DNA from: Pseudoalteromonas sp049257235
Lineage (GTDB): Bacteria; Pseudomonadota; Gammaproteobacteria; Enterobacterales; Alteromonadaceae
Length of the DNA stretch: 64,000 nt
Reading direction: 5' to 3'
Assembly (NCBI RefSeq): GCF_049257235.1
Contig: NZ_JBMMUF010000009.1
Location: forward strand, 62,001 to 126,000
The position numbers and the translations under genes were made by a program. This document shows positions 1 to 9,203 of the stretch, one piece after another (position 1 is the first letter of the stretch; each line of letters opens with the position of its first letter). The notes beneath the pieces were generated by a model. That model was not told where the DNA came from. It made no database searches and was given only the letters and a program-made list of their open reading frames with translations.

Positions 1-262
1 CAGACGCAAATTAGAACTAGCGATTGCCGTACCATTTATAGTTAATTTAGTCGCAAACCTTGCGTTCACACCGATACAGTTTGGCTTGCGTAATCTCCCC
101 CTAGCGAGTGTTGATATTATCGTCGTTTGGCTTTCTATTGTGTGGATCATGGTGGTAATTTGGCCTCGCTATCGTGTCGTAGCCTTGATGCAAATCCCTT
201 ATTTTATATGGGTTTCAGTGGCCACTTATCTGCAAATTAGTATTACGATAATGAATTGGTAG
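1..262 (+). CDS. tspO: TspO/MBR family protein, 3' end only
   Basis: The reading frame is open from the window edge (codons from base 2) to a TAG at 260-262, giving the last 86 residues of a membrane protein. The sequence has the TspO/MBR signature: PFIVNLVANLAFTPIQFGL, then a tryptophan-rich helix, then PYFIWVSVATYLQ and a terminal asparagine-tryptophan. TspO proteins are five-helix membrane proteins that bind tetrapyrroles or sterol-like ligands and affect stress and pigment responses. Only the C-terminal three helices are in the window, so the start and promoter cannot be seen. Confidence 0.85.
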   Translation, partial: RRKLELAIAVPFIVNLVANLAFTPIQFGLRNLPLASVDIIVVWLSIVWIMVVIWPRYRVVALMQIPYFIWVSVATYLQISITIMNW

Positions 263-353
263 TGAGAATGGCGCGATGGCTTCGAACATCGGCATATAAT
301 GTGGGAATTCATTGTCTATACTTAGTCCTAAACGCTTCCCCAAAATAGCTATT

Positions 354-1091
354 ATGGGTTTTAAACATCTTTACTTCTTTACAAGCTTAACTGTGCTGAG
401 TGCTCCGTGTTTTGCATTTCATGATGATATTAACCATATCCACGGTGTCAGTGAGATGTGGGCGAACTTCACTCATGACGACGGCTCAGGATTGTATTGG
501 GAGATAGCCAATCGCATATATGAAGGCGAATTACTTAGTCTTGAAGCAACCACTTATCAGCGCGCGGTTAATCAATTCAATAAAGGAGATGTGGATTTCA
601 TTTTAGGGATCTATGCATCTGACATAGAAGGGGATGATCATAGCCTGATAACTGCACAATTTATTGATGTCGATTATGTCGCCGCGTGTGTTAAAAAAGG
701 AGCAGTTCCCGCCAGAGTAGACACGCTTCAATATGGCGTTGGCGCCTGGGTTAAAGATTATGGCTACGAGGCAATTTTTGATATCAAACAGTTTTATGAG
801 GTTCCTGATCGTGCAAAAGGGCTGCAAATGCTTTCCAAGGGGAGAGTGGACTACTTCATTGATGCGTTGACAGAAATTAACTTAGAGTTTGATGCTCATC
901 CTTCTCTGATAGCTGAGGTTGATTGTAAAGTAATTCATGAAGAAGGGCTTTACATTGCGTTTCACGATGACGAGCGCGGGCAACGCTTAAAAAAACGATG
1001 GGATACACAGTTTCAACATTTGTTGGATAGTGGCGAAATCAAACAGATGTTTGTGAAATATAAAGTCTCTTATCCTTTTGAAATGCATTAA
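354..1091 (+). CDS. periplasmic solute-binding (family 3-like) protein
   Basis: A protein of about 245 residues that looks like the extracellular solute-binding family 3 fold (amino-acid binding or transporter-substrate-like). It starts with a hydrophobic signal peptide (MGFKHLYFFTSLTVLSAP) ending near CFA-F. I chose the ATG at 354 because it puts the signal peptide at the N-terminus; the open frame reaches back to a TTG at 312. It stands alone between tspO and a bidirectional terminator, with no permease or ATPase beside it. A free-standing sensory or stress-related binding protein is therefore more likely than part of an ABC importer. The ligand is unknown. Confidence 0.7.
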   Translation: MGFKHLYFFTSLTVLSAPCFAFHDDINHIHGVSEMWANFTHDDGSGLYWEIANRIYEGELLSLEATTYQRAVNQFNKGDVDFILGIYASDIEGDDHSLITAQFIDVDYVAACVKKGAVPARVDTLQYGVGAWVKDYGYEAIFDIKQFYEVPDRAKGLQMLSKGRVDYFIDALTEINLEFDAHPSLIAEVDCKVIHEEGLYIAFHDDERGQRLKKRWDTQFQHLLDSGEIKQMFVKYKVSYPFEMH

Positions 1092-1092
1092 A

Positions 1093-1117
1093 AAAGCCCC
1101 TTAATTAAGGGGCTTTC
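1093..1117. terminator. bidirectional rho-independent terminator
   Basis: A hairpin with arms AAAGCCCC and GGGGCTTT around TTAATTAA, with A/T tracts on both sides. It sits between the convergent solute-binding gene and the M16 peptidase gene and can serve both. Confidence 0.8.
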
Positions 1118-1133
1118 AGTGTTACTAAAGCGA

Positions 1134-3917
1134 CTAATCTAAGTAAATAACTTCACCTAAATTGAGGCTCTCGATTTGTCCTTTAATCTTCTCTTTGTCA
1201 CCCACGATAACCCATGTAAGTTGTTGTGGGTTTATTAACTTTTTCGCTTCTTGTTGGATAGTCGCAACATCAGGTGTACGCACCAAATCCGCATAACTCT
1301 CTAGGTAAGAAACGTCACGTCCACTGTCATAGGCATCAGCTAGCGCGTTAAGTAAGGACTGTTTCTTCTCATAACGCCCCGGAAGCTTAGCCGTTTTATT
1401 CGCTACGACTTTTGCAAGTTCATCTTCAGTAGCAGGTGTATCACCGATATAGCCATTGAGTTCTTTAAGGATCTCTTGAATCGATTCTTTCGTTTTATCA
1501 GTTTGAACCGGCGCATAAACAAAGAACGGGCTTTGAGCATCGGTATTCATCAAGATAGTACGAGCGCCATACGACCAACCTTTGTCTTCACGTAAGTTCA
1601 TGTTCATACGTGATGTAAAGCTGCCGCCTATGATAGTGTTCATCATATCCAGCGTGACTTCGTCTTGGGCACTTAATTGTTGTGAATTAGGGCCTAGCAA
1701 ACCAGAGATAATTAGTGACTGTGGCGACTCAGGTTTATCTAAAACAAACACGCGCGCTTTATCTGCAGCTGCCACCTCAGGGATCATCAGCGTGGGTGTT
1801 TGTGAGTTAGGCTTTTGCCACGAGGCCAGAGCACTCTCAAGTGACGATTGAAGCTGTGACTTGTCGATGTCACCCACTACAACAAGGCGACCTAAATCAG
1901 GGCGCATCCATTTTGAGGTAAAGGCGAGCAGATCATCACGGCTAATATTGGCGACAGAATCCTCAGTACCAGAGCCAGTTAATGCTTTGCCGTATGGGTG
2001 ATCCTCACCGTATAGTAGTGGTGGCAGGACGCGCAGGGCATTGGTCATTGGGCGTGCTTTTTCTTGCTTTATGCCTTGTAATATAAGTTTACGCACACGT
2101 TCTATGTCGCTATCAGCAAATGTAGGGCGTTGTAATACATCTGAAAAAAGCGCTAGGCTCTTTTGCCAGTTCACTGTCATTGCTGACATTGAAATCGACG
2201 TGCTGTCTAGGCTGGCACTTGTTGAGATAGAAGCACCTAGTTTCTCGAGTTCGCCTGCAAGCTGCAGCGCATTTAGCTCACCTGCACCTTCATCTAACAT
2301 ATTTGCAGCGAAGTTTGCGACACCAGGTAACTGGTTTGAGTCAGTTGCAGTGCCCACATCTAAATCTAGGCGTAGATTAATAACAGGCGTATCGCTGCGC
2401 TGTGCAAGAACAACTTCCAGGCCATTACTTAAAGTGAAGGAGGTGACTTCTGGAAGCTCAAGAGTAGGGACGTCGCCAGCAGCAGGTACACCTGTAGAGC
2501 GATCAACACCACTTTCGCTTGAAGCCAGTTTGTCAAACGGATGTACAGTTAAAACAAAATCTCCATCGCTTAGCCAGCGTTTTGCAGCTGCTTTAACATC
2601 GCTAGGTGTTGCATTTGCGCTTATAGCAAACGCTTCTTGATAAAAACCAGGGTTCTCATGATATACGGCACCTGATGCCAATACATCCGACTTACCGCCA
2701 AAACCACCTACACCTTCAACACGTTTTACCCAACCAGCTGCATTAGCAAATTTAATGCGGTTTAACTCATCTAGTGTCGGGCCTTGATCAATTACGCGGG
2801 CAATTTCTTCATCGATGATGGCTTCGATTTTATCGATATTTGCTTTATCTAAAGCGTCCGCACCTATGATGATTTGGCCAGCAAGCGTGCGCTGATAATT
2901 GTACGCAAATACACTCGATGCAAGCTGTTCATCGTAAACTAGGCGTTGGTAAAGGCGTGAATTTTTACCGCCAGCAAGAACATCGCTTAGTAATGACAGG
3001 TATTCGCCATCAATGCTGCCTTTTTCTGCTGTATTCCAGACTTTTACAATACGTGACGCTGGCACTCGGTCTTGAATAACCAAGCGTGTTTGTTCATCTC
3101 GTTTAGCTATCCATTTCTCAAGCTTGGCAACAGGTTTGCCAGGTTTGATATCACCAAAGAAGGTGTTTACTTTTTGTTTGGCTGTCTCAACATCTATGTC
3201 ACCTGCGAGCACTAACACTGCGTTATTAGGGCCATAGAAATCTTTAAACCATTGATGCACATCATCAAGTGACGCTGCGTTCAGATCTTCCATTGAACCA
3301 ATAACAGACCATGAATATGGGTGACCTTGAGGGAAGGTATATTTCCATATATTGTCCCACATTGTGCCATAAGGCTGAGACTCACCTTGGCGTTTTTCGT
3401 TTTGAACAACGCCGCGTTGTTCATCGAGTTTTTCTTGGGTGACTGCGCCTAGTAGGTGACCCATGCGCTCTGATTCCATCCATAGCGCCATATCTAAAGC
3501 GGGAGTAGGGACGTTTTGGAAGTAATTGGTTCTGTCAGAGTTAGTTGTACCATTTTGCTCTGTCGCCCCAGCACGTTCGAATGGACCAAAATATTCGTCA
3601 TCGTAGTTTTCGGTGCCATTAAACATTAGGTGTTCAAATAAGTGAGCGAAGCCTGTTTTACCGACTTTTTCGTTCTTTGCACCAACGTCATACCATACGT
3701 TTACCGCAACGATGGGTGCTTTTCTATCAGTATGAACGATCACCTTAAGGCCGTTATCTAGCGTAAACATGTCATATTTGATATCAACGAAAGGCAAATT
3801 AGCTGTTTGACTTGCCGCTTTCACTGCTGCGCTTGAAGTATTGCTGTCAGTTGTGGCACAGCCACTGAGCGACAACATTACTGCCATGCTTATCGCGCTG
3901 AGGGTCATTTTCTTCAT
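1134..3917 (-). CDS. M16 family zinc metallopeptidase, lipoprotein
   Basis: A 927-residue insulinase/pitrilysin-type (M16) peptidase. The N-terminus is a lipoprotein signal with lipobox LSGC (Cys20), so it is probably anchored in the outer membrane facing the periplasm. The inverted zinc motif HLFEH lies near residue 92. The C-terminal half is a second M16-like domain without the motif, the usual active plus inactive pair that encloses peptide substrates. Length is normal for the two-domain bacterial family. It is monocistronic, with terminators on both sides (1093-1117 and 4055-4080). The peptide substrate is unknown. Confidence 0.9.
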   Translation of the reverse strand: MKKMTLSAISMAVMLSLSGCATTDSNTSSAAVKAASQTANLPFVDIKYDMFTLDNGLKVIVHTDRKAPIVAVNVWYDVGAKNEKVGKTGFAHLFEHLMFNGTENYDDEYFGPFERAGATEQNGTTNSDRTNYFQNVPTPALDMALWMESERMGHLLGAVTQEKLDEQRGVVQNEKRQGESQPYGTMWDNIWKYTFPQGHPYSWSVIGSMEDLNAASLDDVHQWFKDFYGPNNAVLVLAGDIDVETAKQKVNTFFGDIKPGKPVAKLEKWIAKRDEQTRLVIQDRVPASRIVKVWNTAEKGSIDGEYLSLLSDVLAGGKNSRLYQRLVYDEQLASSVFAYNYQRTLAGQIIIGADALDKANIDKIEAIIDEEIARVIDQGPTLDELNRIKFANAAGWVKRVEGVGGFGGKSDVLASGAVYHENPGFYQEAFAISANATPSDVKAAAKRWLSDGDFVLTVHPFDKLASSESGVDRSTGVPAAGDVPTLELPEVTSFTLSNGLEVVLAQRSDTPVINLRLDLDVGTATDSNQLPGVANFAANMLDEGAGELNALQLAGELEKLGASISTSASLDSTSISMSAMTVNWQKSLALFSDVLQRPTFADSDIERVRKLILQGIKQEKARPMTNALRVLPPLLYGEDHPYGKALTGSGTEDSVANISRDDLLAFTSKWMRPDLGRLVVVGDIDKSQLQSSLESALASWQKPNSQTPTLMIPEVAAADKARVFVLDKPESPQSLIISGLLGPNSQQLSAQDEVTLDMMNTIIGGSFTSRMNMNLREDKGWSYGARTILMNTDAQSPFFVYAPVQTDKTKESIQEILKELNGYIGDTPATEDELAKVVANKTAKLPGRYEKKQSLLNALADAYDSGRDVSYLESYADLVRTPDVATIQQEAKKLINPQQLTWVIVGDKEKIKGQIESLNLGEVIYLD

Positions 3918-4054
3918 TATTTTTCCTTAATTAACTATGCTGGACTCCCAGAAATTCACGGTTAATTTAGCATTACTAAAGTGTTAATGACATTAAATGG
4001 CGATAGATTGCACAAGGTAGAGTGTAACGAAATATGTAACTTTGAATGGCATAA

Positions 4055-4080
4055 AAAAAACCCCTCAAAAGAGGGGTTTT
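4055..4080. terminator. rho-independent terminator
   Basis: AAAACCCCTC / GAGGGGTTTT hairpin with a long A tract on one side and T tract on the other. It follows the leftward liu/sco operon, whose last stop is at 4150, upstream of the M16 promoter region. Confidence 0.75.
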
Positions 4081-4149
4081 GGGTAACACAGTGCCAACTA
4101 GCACTGGGAATGAGGACGGTACATAAGGGCGCCTAAATAGGTTTGCCCG

Positions 4150-4815
4150 TTAGTCAAAGCTCATTTCTGGCACATCGCCTTCAACGATGAGTTTACCCGC
4201 TGTTTTGCTGATTATTTCATCAACACTAACACCAGGAGCGCGTTCTAGCAAATGAAATGCGCCATCTTTGACTTCTAACACAGCTAAGTCAGTTACGATT
4301 TTCTTTACGCAATTTACACCGGTTAGGGGTAATTCGCAGTGCTCAAGTAACTTTGAATCGCCGTGCTTACTAGCATGGGTCATGGTGACAATAATGTTCT
4401 TTGCACCTGCGACGAGATCCATCGCTCCACCCATGCCTTTGATTAACTTTTTCGGGATCATCCACGAGGCAATGTTGCCGTGCTGATCTACTTCAAATGC
4501 ACCAAGTACCGTCAAGTCTACATGACCACCACGTATCATGGCAAAGCTATCTGCGCTATTAAATATAGCCGCTCCTGTAGCAGCTGTAACGGTTTCTTTA
4601 CCCGCGTTAATCATATCAGCATCGAGCTCATCTTCAGTAGGGTAAGGGCCCATACCGAGAAGACCATTTTCTGATTGCAACATCACCTCAATGCCCTGAG
4701 GAACGTAGTTTGCAACCAAAGTTGGGATGCCAATACCTAGGTTTACGTAATAACCATCTTGTAATTCTTTTGCCACGCGCTGCGCGATTTGTTCACGATT
4801 TAATGACATGCTCAA
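4150..4815 (-). CDS. scoB: 3-oxoacid CoA-transferase subunit B
   Basis: A 221-residue beta subunit of a succinyl-CoA:3-oxoacid (acetoacetate) CoA-transferase. GIGIPTLVANY near the N-terminus and SENGLLG, which holds the catalytic glutamate of class I CoA-transferases, identify it. With subunit A it activates acetoacetate, the product of HMG-CoA lyase, to acetoacetyl-CoA for thiolysis. It is the last gene of the leftward leucine-degradation operon, 5 bases after scoA. The atoA name would also fit; the position behind liuE favours the leucine-pathway role. Confidence 0.92.
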   Translation of the reverse strand: MSMSLNREQIAQRVAKELQDGYYVNLGIGIPTLVANYVPQGIEVMLQSENGLLGMGPYPTEDELDADMINAGKETVTAATGAAIFNSADSFAMIRGGHVDLTVLGAFEVDQHGNIASWMIPKKLIKGMGGAMDLVAGAKNIIVTMTHASKHGDSKLLEHCELPLTGVNCVKKIVTDLAVLEVKDGAFHLLERAPGVSVDEIISKTAGKLIVEGDVPEMSFD

Positions 4816-4820
4816 TCTCC

Positions 4821-5522
4821 TTAAGCGTTGCGCGTTGTTACACGTTCAATACGTTTCTCAAAGTCACCTTTGATCACACGATTCACATAAATACCAGGCG
4901 TATGAATCTGACTCGGATCTAACTCACCTGGTTCGACGATTTCTTCAACTTCGGCCACTGTAATTTTACCTGCAGTCGCAGCCATAGGGTTGAAGTTCAT
5001 GGCTGTGTGGCGAAATACCAAGTTGCCATAACGGTCTGCTTTCCACGCTTTGACGATGGCGAATTCGCCAGTAATAGACTCTTCAAGAATATATGGGCGA
5101 CCGTCGAATTCTTTGACTTCTTTGCCCTCGGCTACTGGTGTCCCAAAACCTGTGGCGGTATAAAAAGCCGGGATGCCAGCGCCACCAGCACGCATTTTCT
5201 CTGCAAGTGTGCCTTGAGGTGTTAATTCGACCTCTAGCTCGCCATCAAGCATTTGCTTTTCAAATAAGGCGTTCTCACCCACGTAAGAGGCAATGATTTT
5301 TTTGATTTGTTTGTCTTGCAATAAGATACCTAAACCGAAATCATCAACACCACAGTTGTTTGAGACAACAGTTAGGTCGGTGGTGCCCATGCGTTTAATT
5401 TCTGCGATTAGGCCCTCAGGGATACCGCATAGGCCGAAACCACCAGCGATGATGGTGTCACCATCTTTAAGCCCAGCCATGGCTTCGCTATAACTATTTA
5501 CTACTTTATTAAATCCGGACAT
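4821..5522 (-). CDS. scoA: 3-oxoacid CoA-transferase subunit A
   Basis: A 233-residue alpha subunit of the same class I CoA-transferase. The CoA-binding signature GGFGLCGIPEGLI is near residues 27-39, and the C-terminal part matches the AtoD/ScoA family over full length. It lies between liuE and scoB in the liu operon, so acetoacetate released by HMG-CoA lyase can be activated by the same transcript. Family length (about 230) is normal and the ATG start is preceded by a purine-rich ribosome site. Confidence 0.92.
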   Translation of the reverse strand: MSGFNKVVNSYSEAMAGLKDGDTIIAGGFGLCGIPEGLIAEIKRMGTTDLTVVSNNCGVDDFGLGILLQDKQIKKIIASYVGENALFEKQMLDGELEVELTPQGTLAEKMRAGGAGIPAFYTATGFGTPVAEGKEVKEFDGRPYILEESITGEFAIVKAWKADRYGNLVFRHTAMNFNPMAATAGKITVAEVEEIVEPGELDPSQIHTPGIYVNRVIKGDFEKRIERVTTRNA

Positions 5523-5542
5523 GTCTAAGCACTCCTTGGTTT

Positions 5543-6457
5543 TTATTGTTCACTGGCCAATATGGCATTGGCAACTTTACTTTGTGGCTTTTTGCCCAGC
5601 GCTTTACAGATTGCGTCGCCAGCGTGGGCCAGTGTTTTTAAATCAATTCCCGTGTCTATGCCAAGCTTTTGCAACAGATAGACAACATCTTCGGTGGCAA
5701 CATTTCCTGACGCACCCTTGGCATATGGACAACCGCCAAGCCCAGCCACTGCACTATCAACAGTGCTAATGCCCATTTTCAATGCCGCATAGATGTTACT
5801 TATTGCTTGGCCATAGGTGTCATGAAAGTGCACGGCAAGCTTGCCTGCATCAATGTGTTCGAGCAGCAGTGTCAATAAAGACTCGACTTGATTAGCTGTG
5901 CCAACACCTATGGTATCGCCTAAGCTCACTTCATAGCAGCCAAGGGCCAACAATTGTTTACACACCGACAGTACTTGCTGTGGATCTACATCGCCTTGAT
6001 AAGGGCAGCCAAGGACGCAGCTAACATAGCCGCGCACCTTAATACCATGTTCATTAGCAAGTTCGACCACGGGCCTAAAGCGCTCGATACTTTGTTCTAT
6101 CGAGCAATTGATATTCTTTTGCGTAAACGCTTCGCTTGCCGCAGTAAAAATGGCAAATTCACCTACGTTAGCAGCGAGCGCCAACTCGGCACCTTTTAAA
6201 TTTGGGGTTAGGGCGCTGTAAAGAACATCACCTTGTCGTGTTATCGACGCAAAGACGTCACTCGAGTCTGCCATTTGCGGCACCCATTTAGGGGATACAA
6301 ACGCGCCCCCTTCGATGTGCTTTAATCCCGCTGTAATTAGGCTGTTAATAAGCGTTACTTTGTCTTCGGTAGTGACACTTTGTTCGTTTTGTAAGCCATC
6401 GCGTGCGCCTACTTCAACAATGCGTACAGACCTAGGAAAATGTGTTGCGCAGCTCAT
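5543..6457 (-). CDS. liuE: hydroxymethylglutaryl-CoA lyase
   Basis: A 304-residue HMG-CoA lyase that cleaves HMG-CoA to acetoacetate and acetyl-CoA, the last dedicated step of leucine breakdown. VEVGARDGLQNE near residue 15 (metal and catalytic Arg-Asp) and the GLGGCPYAKGASGN loop with the catalytic Cys are both present. The frame opens at a TTG (6460), but the ATG at 6457 overlaps the liuD stop codon by one base (TGATG), which suggests translational coupling. Part of liuRABCDE-scoAB. Confidence 0.95.
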   Translation of the reverse strand: MSCATHFPRSVRIVEVGARDGLQNEQSVTTEDKVTLINSLITAGLKHIEGGAFVSPKWVPQMADSSDVFASITRQGDVLYSALTPNLKGAELALAANVGEFAIFTAASEAFTQKNINCSIEQSIERFRPVVELANEHGIKVRGYVSCVLGCPYQGDVDPQQVLSVCKQLLALGCYEVSLGDTIGVGTANQVESLLTLLLEHIDAGKLAVHFHDTYGQAISNIYAALKMGISTVDSAVAGLGGCPYAKGASGNVATEDVVYLLQKLGIDTGIDLKTLAHAGDAICKALGKKPQSKVANAILASEQ

Positions 6458-8415
6458 CAACTGTGCTCCTCTACAACCGCAAGAAGCGCACCATGACTAA
6501 CAAGCTCACCTTCACCGTAGCAATAGCTTGTAAGTACACCGTCAAACGGAGCATTAAGTGTGTATTCCATTTTCATGGCTTCCATCACGACAATGGCGTC
6601 GCCTTGTTTCACATCACTACCTAAAGTCAACAGATGCTTTACGACAGTGCCATTCATTGGCGCCGCTAGTGCATCACTGCCAGCTTGCTCTGCACCAATG
6701 TAATGCTTTGATGTGAGGTTAAAGGCATATTGACGTCCGCAAAGAAGGACGGTCAAAGTGTCTTCATCGATTGTGGCATCCGCACTGAGGCGTTGGCCGT
6801 TAACAACGGCGATATAGGTCCCATCGCCTAAATGTTCGCCTTTTAACGAATAAGACTCACCATCAATATCAAGCATTAAGCCGCTAGTATTGGCATGAAG
6901 CACGATGTCATGATCGGCTAAGGGAACTTTGATTTCATTAACAGAATTGAGTTTGAAGCCACAAAGCTGGGTCCAAGGTGAACTGCGTTTAGCGTCTTTT
7001 GCTTGTAAATGGCAGTAGTATACCCAGGCCGCCATCGCCATAGTCAGGTGATCAGGTTGTGGCTGGGCAGTGAGCTCATCGCAGTGATTATCGATGAAGT
7101 GCGTATCCATTGTCGCATCTTGCAGCGGTTTTGCTTGGCAAAGCGCTATGAGAAAGTCAATGTTGGCACTAACACCACCAACAAACGTCTCATTTAATGA
7201 GCGCTCTAACAATGCCAATGCGTGTGTTCTGTTATCGGCTTTGACGATGAGCTTTGCAACCATAGGATCGTAGAAAGAACTGATCTCGTCGCCACACGTC
7301 ACTCCTGTATCAACACGCACATCTTGCGTTTGCGTAGGGAAACGCAAATGGGTCAATGTGCCACTGCTTGGCATGAATTGTTGACTTGGGTCTTCTGCGT
7401 ATAGGCGTGCTTCAAAACTATGACCACTAATTGTTACTTGCTCTTGGCTCAGTGGCAGTTGCGCACCTGAGGCAACTTCTATTTGCCATTTTACAAGATC
7501 AACTCCGGTTACCATCTCAGTCACAGGATGTTCAACTTGCAGACGAGTGTTCATCTCCATAAAGAAGAACTCTTCGCCACATAGCAAAAATTCGACAGTA
7601 CCCGCACCAACATAGTCAATCGCTTGGGCACAACGCACGGCTGCTTCACCCATGGCTTTGCGCATTGTGTCGCTAAGACCTGGAGCAGGGGCTTCCTCAA
7701 TGACTTTTTGGTGGCGACGCTGCAATGAGCAGTCGCGATCACCGAGATAAACACAGTTACCGTGTTTGTCAGCAAAGACTTGTACTTCAACGTGTCGAGG
7801 GTTATCAACATAGCGTTCAATAAGCACTAAGTCATTACCAAAGCTACTGATGGCTTCGCGTTTTGCACCTTCGAGCGCGCTCAAAAAGTCACGTTTGTCA
7901 CGCACTACACGCATGCCTTTACCGCCACCGCCGTAAGCGGCTTTGATAAGCACTGGGTAACCAATTTTATCGGCTTCTGCTGCTAAAAAATCAGGCTCTT
8001 GCTTGTCGCCATAATAACCAGGCACCAAAGGAACATTGGCATCCGCCATAATTTCTTTGGCTCGTGTTTTTGATCCCATCGCTTCGATACTTTTGGCGTA
8101 AGGGCCTATAAACGTAATGCCTTTTTGTTCACACATCTGTGCAAATGCTTCATTCTCCGACAAGAAGCCATAGCCAGGGTGAATGCAATCGGCACCCGCT
8201 TGCTCGGCCACGGCAAATAGCTTGTCCATGTCCAAATAGGAAGATTTGCTTGGCGCAGGGCCAATGTGAAAGGCACTGTCGGCCATTTTCACGTGTTGCG
8301 CGTTGGCATCAGCATCTGAATATACGGCAATGGTATGCATGCCTAACGCTTTTGCGCTGCGAATTACACGACAGGCAATCTCACCGCGGTTTGCTATTAG
8401 AATTCGTCTAAGCAT
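6457..8415 (-). CDS. liuD: methylcrotonyl-CoA carboxylase, biotin-containing alpha subunit
   Basis: A 652-residue subunit joining a biotin carboxylase domain (about residues 1-450, with the glycine-rich ATP loop GGGGKGMRVV and the EMNTRLQVEH motif) to a C-terminal biotinyl domain with EAMKM, whose lysine near residue 615 carries biotin. With LiuB it carboxylates 3-methylcrotonyl-CoA to 3-methylglutaconyl-CoA. Its position between liuC and liuE fixes the substrate as methylcrotonyl-CoA rather than acetyl- or propionyl-CoA. Confidence 0.95.
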   Translation of the reverse strand: MLRRILIANRGEIACRVIRSAKALGMHTIAVYSDADANAQHVKMADSAFHIGPAPSKSSYLDMDKLFAVAEQAGADCIHPGYGFLSENEAFAQMCEQKGITFIGPYAKSIEAMGSKTRAKEIMADANVPLVPGYYGDKQEPDFLAAEADKIGYPVLIKAAYGGGGKGMRVVRDKRDFLSALEGAKREAISSFGNDLVLIERYVDNPRHVEVQVFADKHGNCVYLGDRDCSLQRRHQKVIEEAPAPGLSDTMRKAMGEAAVRCAQAIDYVGAGTVEFLLCGEEFFFMEMNTRLQVEHPVTEMVTGVDLVKWQIEVASGAQLPLSQEQVTISGHSFEARLYAEDPSQQFMPSSGTLTHLRFPTQTQDVRVDTGVTCGDEISSFYDPMVAKLIVKADNRTHALALLERSLNETFVGGVSANIDFLIALCQAKPLQDATMDTHFIDNHCDELTAQPQPDHLTMAMAAWVYYCHLQAKDAKRSSPWTQLCGFKLNSVNEIKVPLADHDIVLHANTSGLMLDIDGESYSLKGEHLGDGTYIAVVNGQRLSADATIDEDTLTVLLCGRQYAFNLTSKHYIGAEQAGSDALAAPMNGTVVKHLLTLGSDVKQGDAIVVMEAMKMEYTLNAPFDGVLTSYCYGEGELVSHGALLAVVEEHS

Positions 8416-8418
8416 GAT

Positions 8419-9195
8419 TTATCCTTGTTGTTGCCAAGCAGGGGCTTCTTTGTTGAAAAATGCATTGAGGCCAGCTTGACCTTCGTCGCTAACACGAATC
8501 GCAGCGATGCGTTCGGCTGTTAATTGGCGTAGCGACTCATCAATATCTTTACCAGCGACATCATTGATAAGTTGTTTAGCAGCTTTCACTGCCATAGGAC
8601 CATTGTCGGTAATAATGTCGAGCATGCTGTCGCAGTGCGCTTCGAGATCTTCTGATATGTCATGCACAAGGCCCATGCTGTGGGCTTGCTCTGCCGAAAA
8701 TAGCTCAGCGGTTAAAAAATAACGTCGCGCATTACGCTCACCAATCGCTTTAATGACGTAGGGGCTGATCACCGCAGGGATTAACCCCAGTTTTACTTCT
8801 GATAAGCAAAACTTGGCGGTTGGGCTTGCCAGAGCAATGTCGCATGCTGCAATAAGACCCAGAGCACCACCAAATGCAGCACCTTGTACTAAACAAATTG
8901 TCGGGTGAGGGCAGCTGTGCAGCACATGCATGAGTTTCGCCAGTTCAAGTGAATCGGCAACATTGTCTTCAAAACTGTTGTCCTTCATGGATTTCATCCA
9001 ATTAAGGTCCGCTCCCGCTGAGAAATGCTTACCCTCACTTTTGAGTACTAAGGCCCGAATGTCTAACGTACTGGCATGTTCGATAAGCTTGATCATTTCA
9101 TTGATAAGCACATCATCAAAGGCGTTATGTTTGTCTACACGTTGTAGTGTCAGGGTCGCTATTTTGCTTTTATTGATATTTAAAGTGACAGACAT
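8419..9195 (-). CDS. liuC: methylglutaconyl-CoA hydratase
   Basis: A 258-residue crotonase-fold enoyl-CoA hydratase. It has the oxyanion-hole segments KHFSAGADLNWM and GAAFGGALGLIAACD. In this operon it should hydrate 3-methylglutaconyl-CoA to HMG-CoA. The gene is 3 bases upstream of liuD and 8 bases downstream of liuB, so it is clearly co-transcribed. Crotonase sequences alone do not set the substrate; that comes from the neighbours. Confidence 0.93.
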   Translation of the reverse strand: MSVTLNINKSKIATLTLQRVDKHNAFDDVLINEMIKLIEHASTLDIRALVLKSEGKHFSAGADLNWMKSMKDNSFEDNVADSLELAKLMHVLHSCPHPTICLVQGAAFGGALGLIAACDIALASPTAKFCLSEVKLGLIPAVISPYVIKAIGERNARRYFLTAELFSAEQAHSMGLVHDISEDLEAHCDSMLDIITDNGPMAVKAAKQLINDVAGKDIDESLRQLTAERIAAIRVSDEGQAGLNAFFNKEAPAWQQQG

Positions 9196-9203
9196 GTGGA
9201 CTC

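Noticed and set aside
603..827. 74-residue ORF opposite the solute-binding gene
   Set aside because: Shadow frame inside a well-supported gene.
2041..2640. 199-residue ORF opposite the M16 peptidase
   Set aside because: Shadow of the codon pattern on the opposite strand; serine-rich, no domain.
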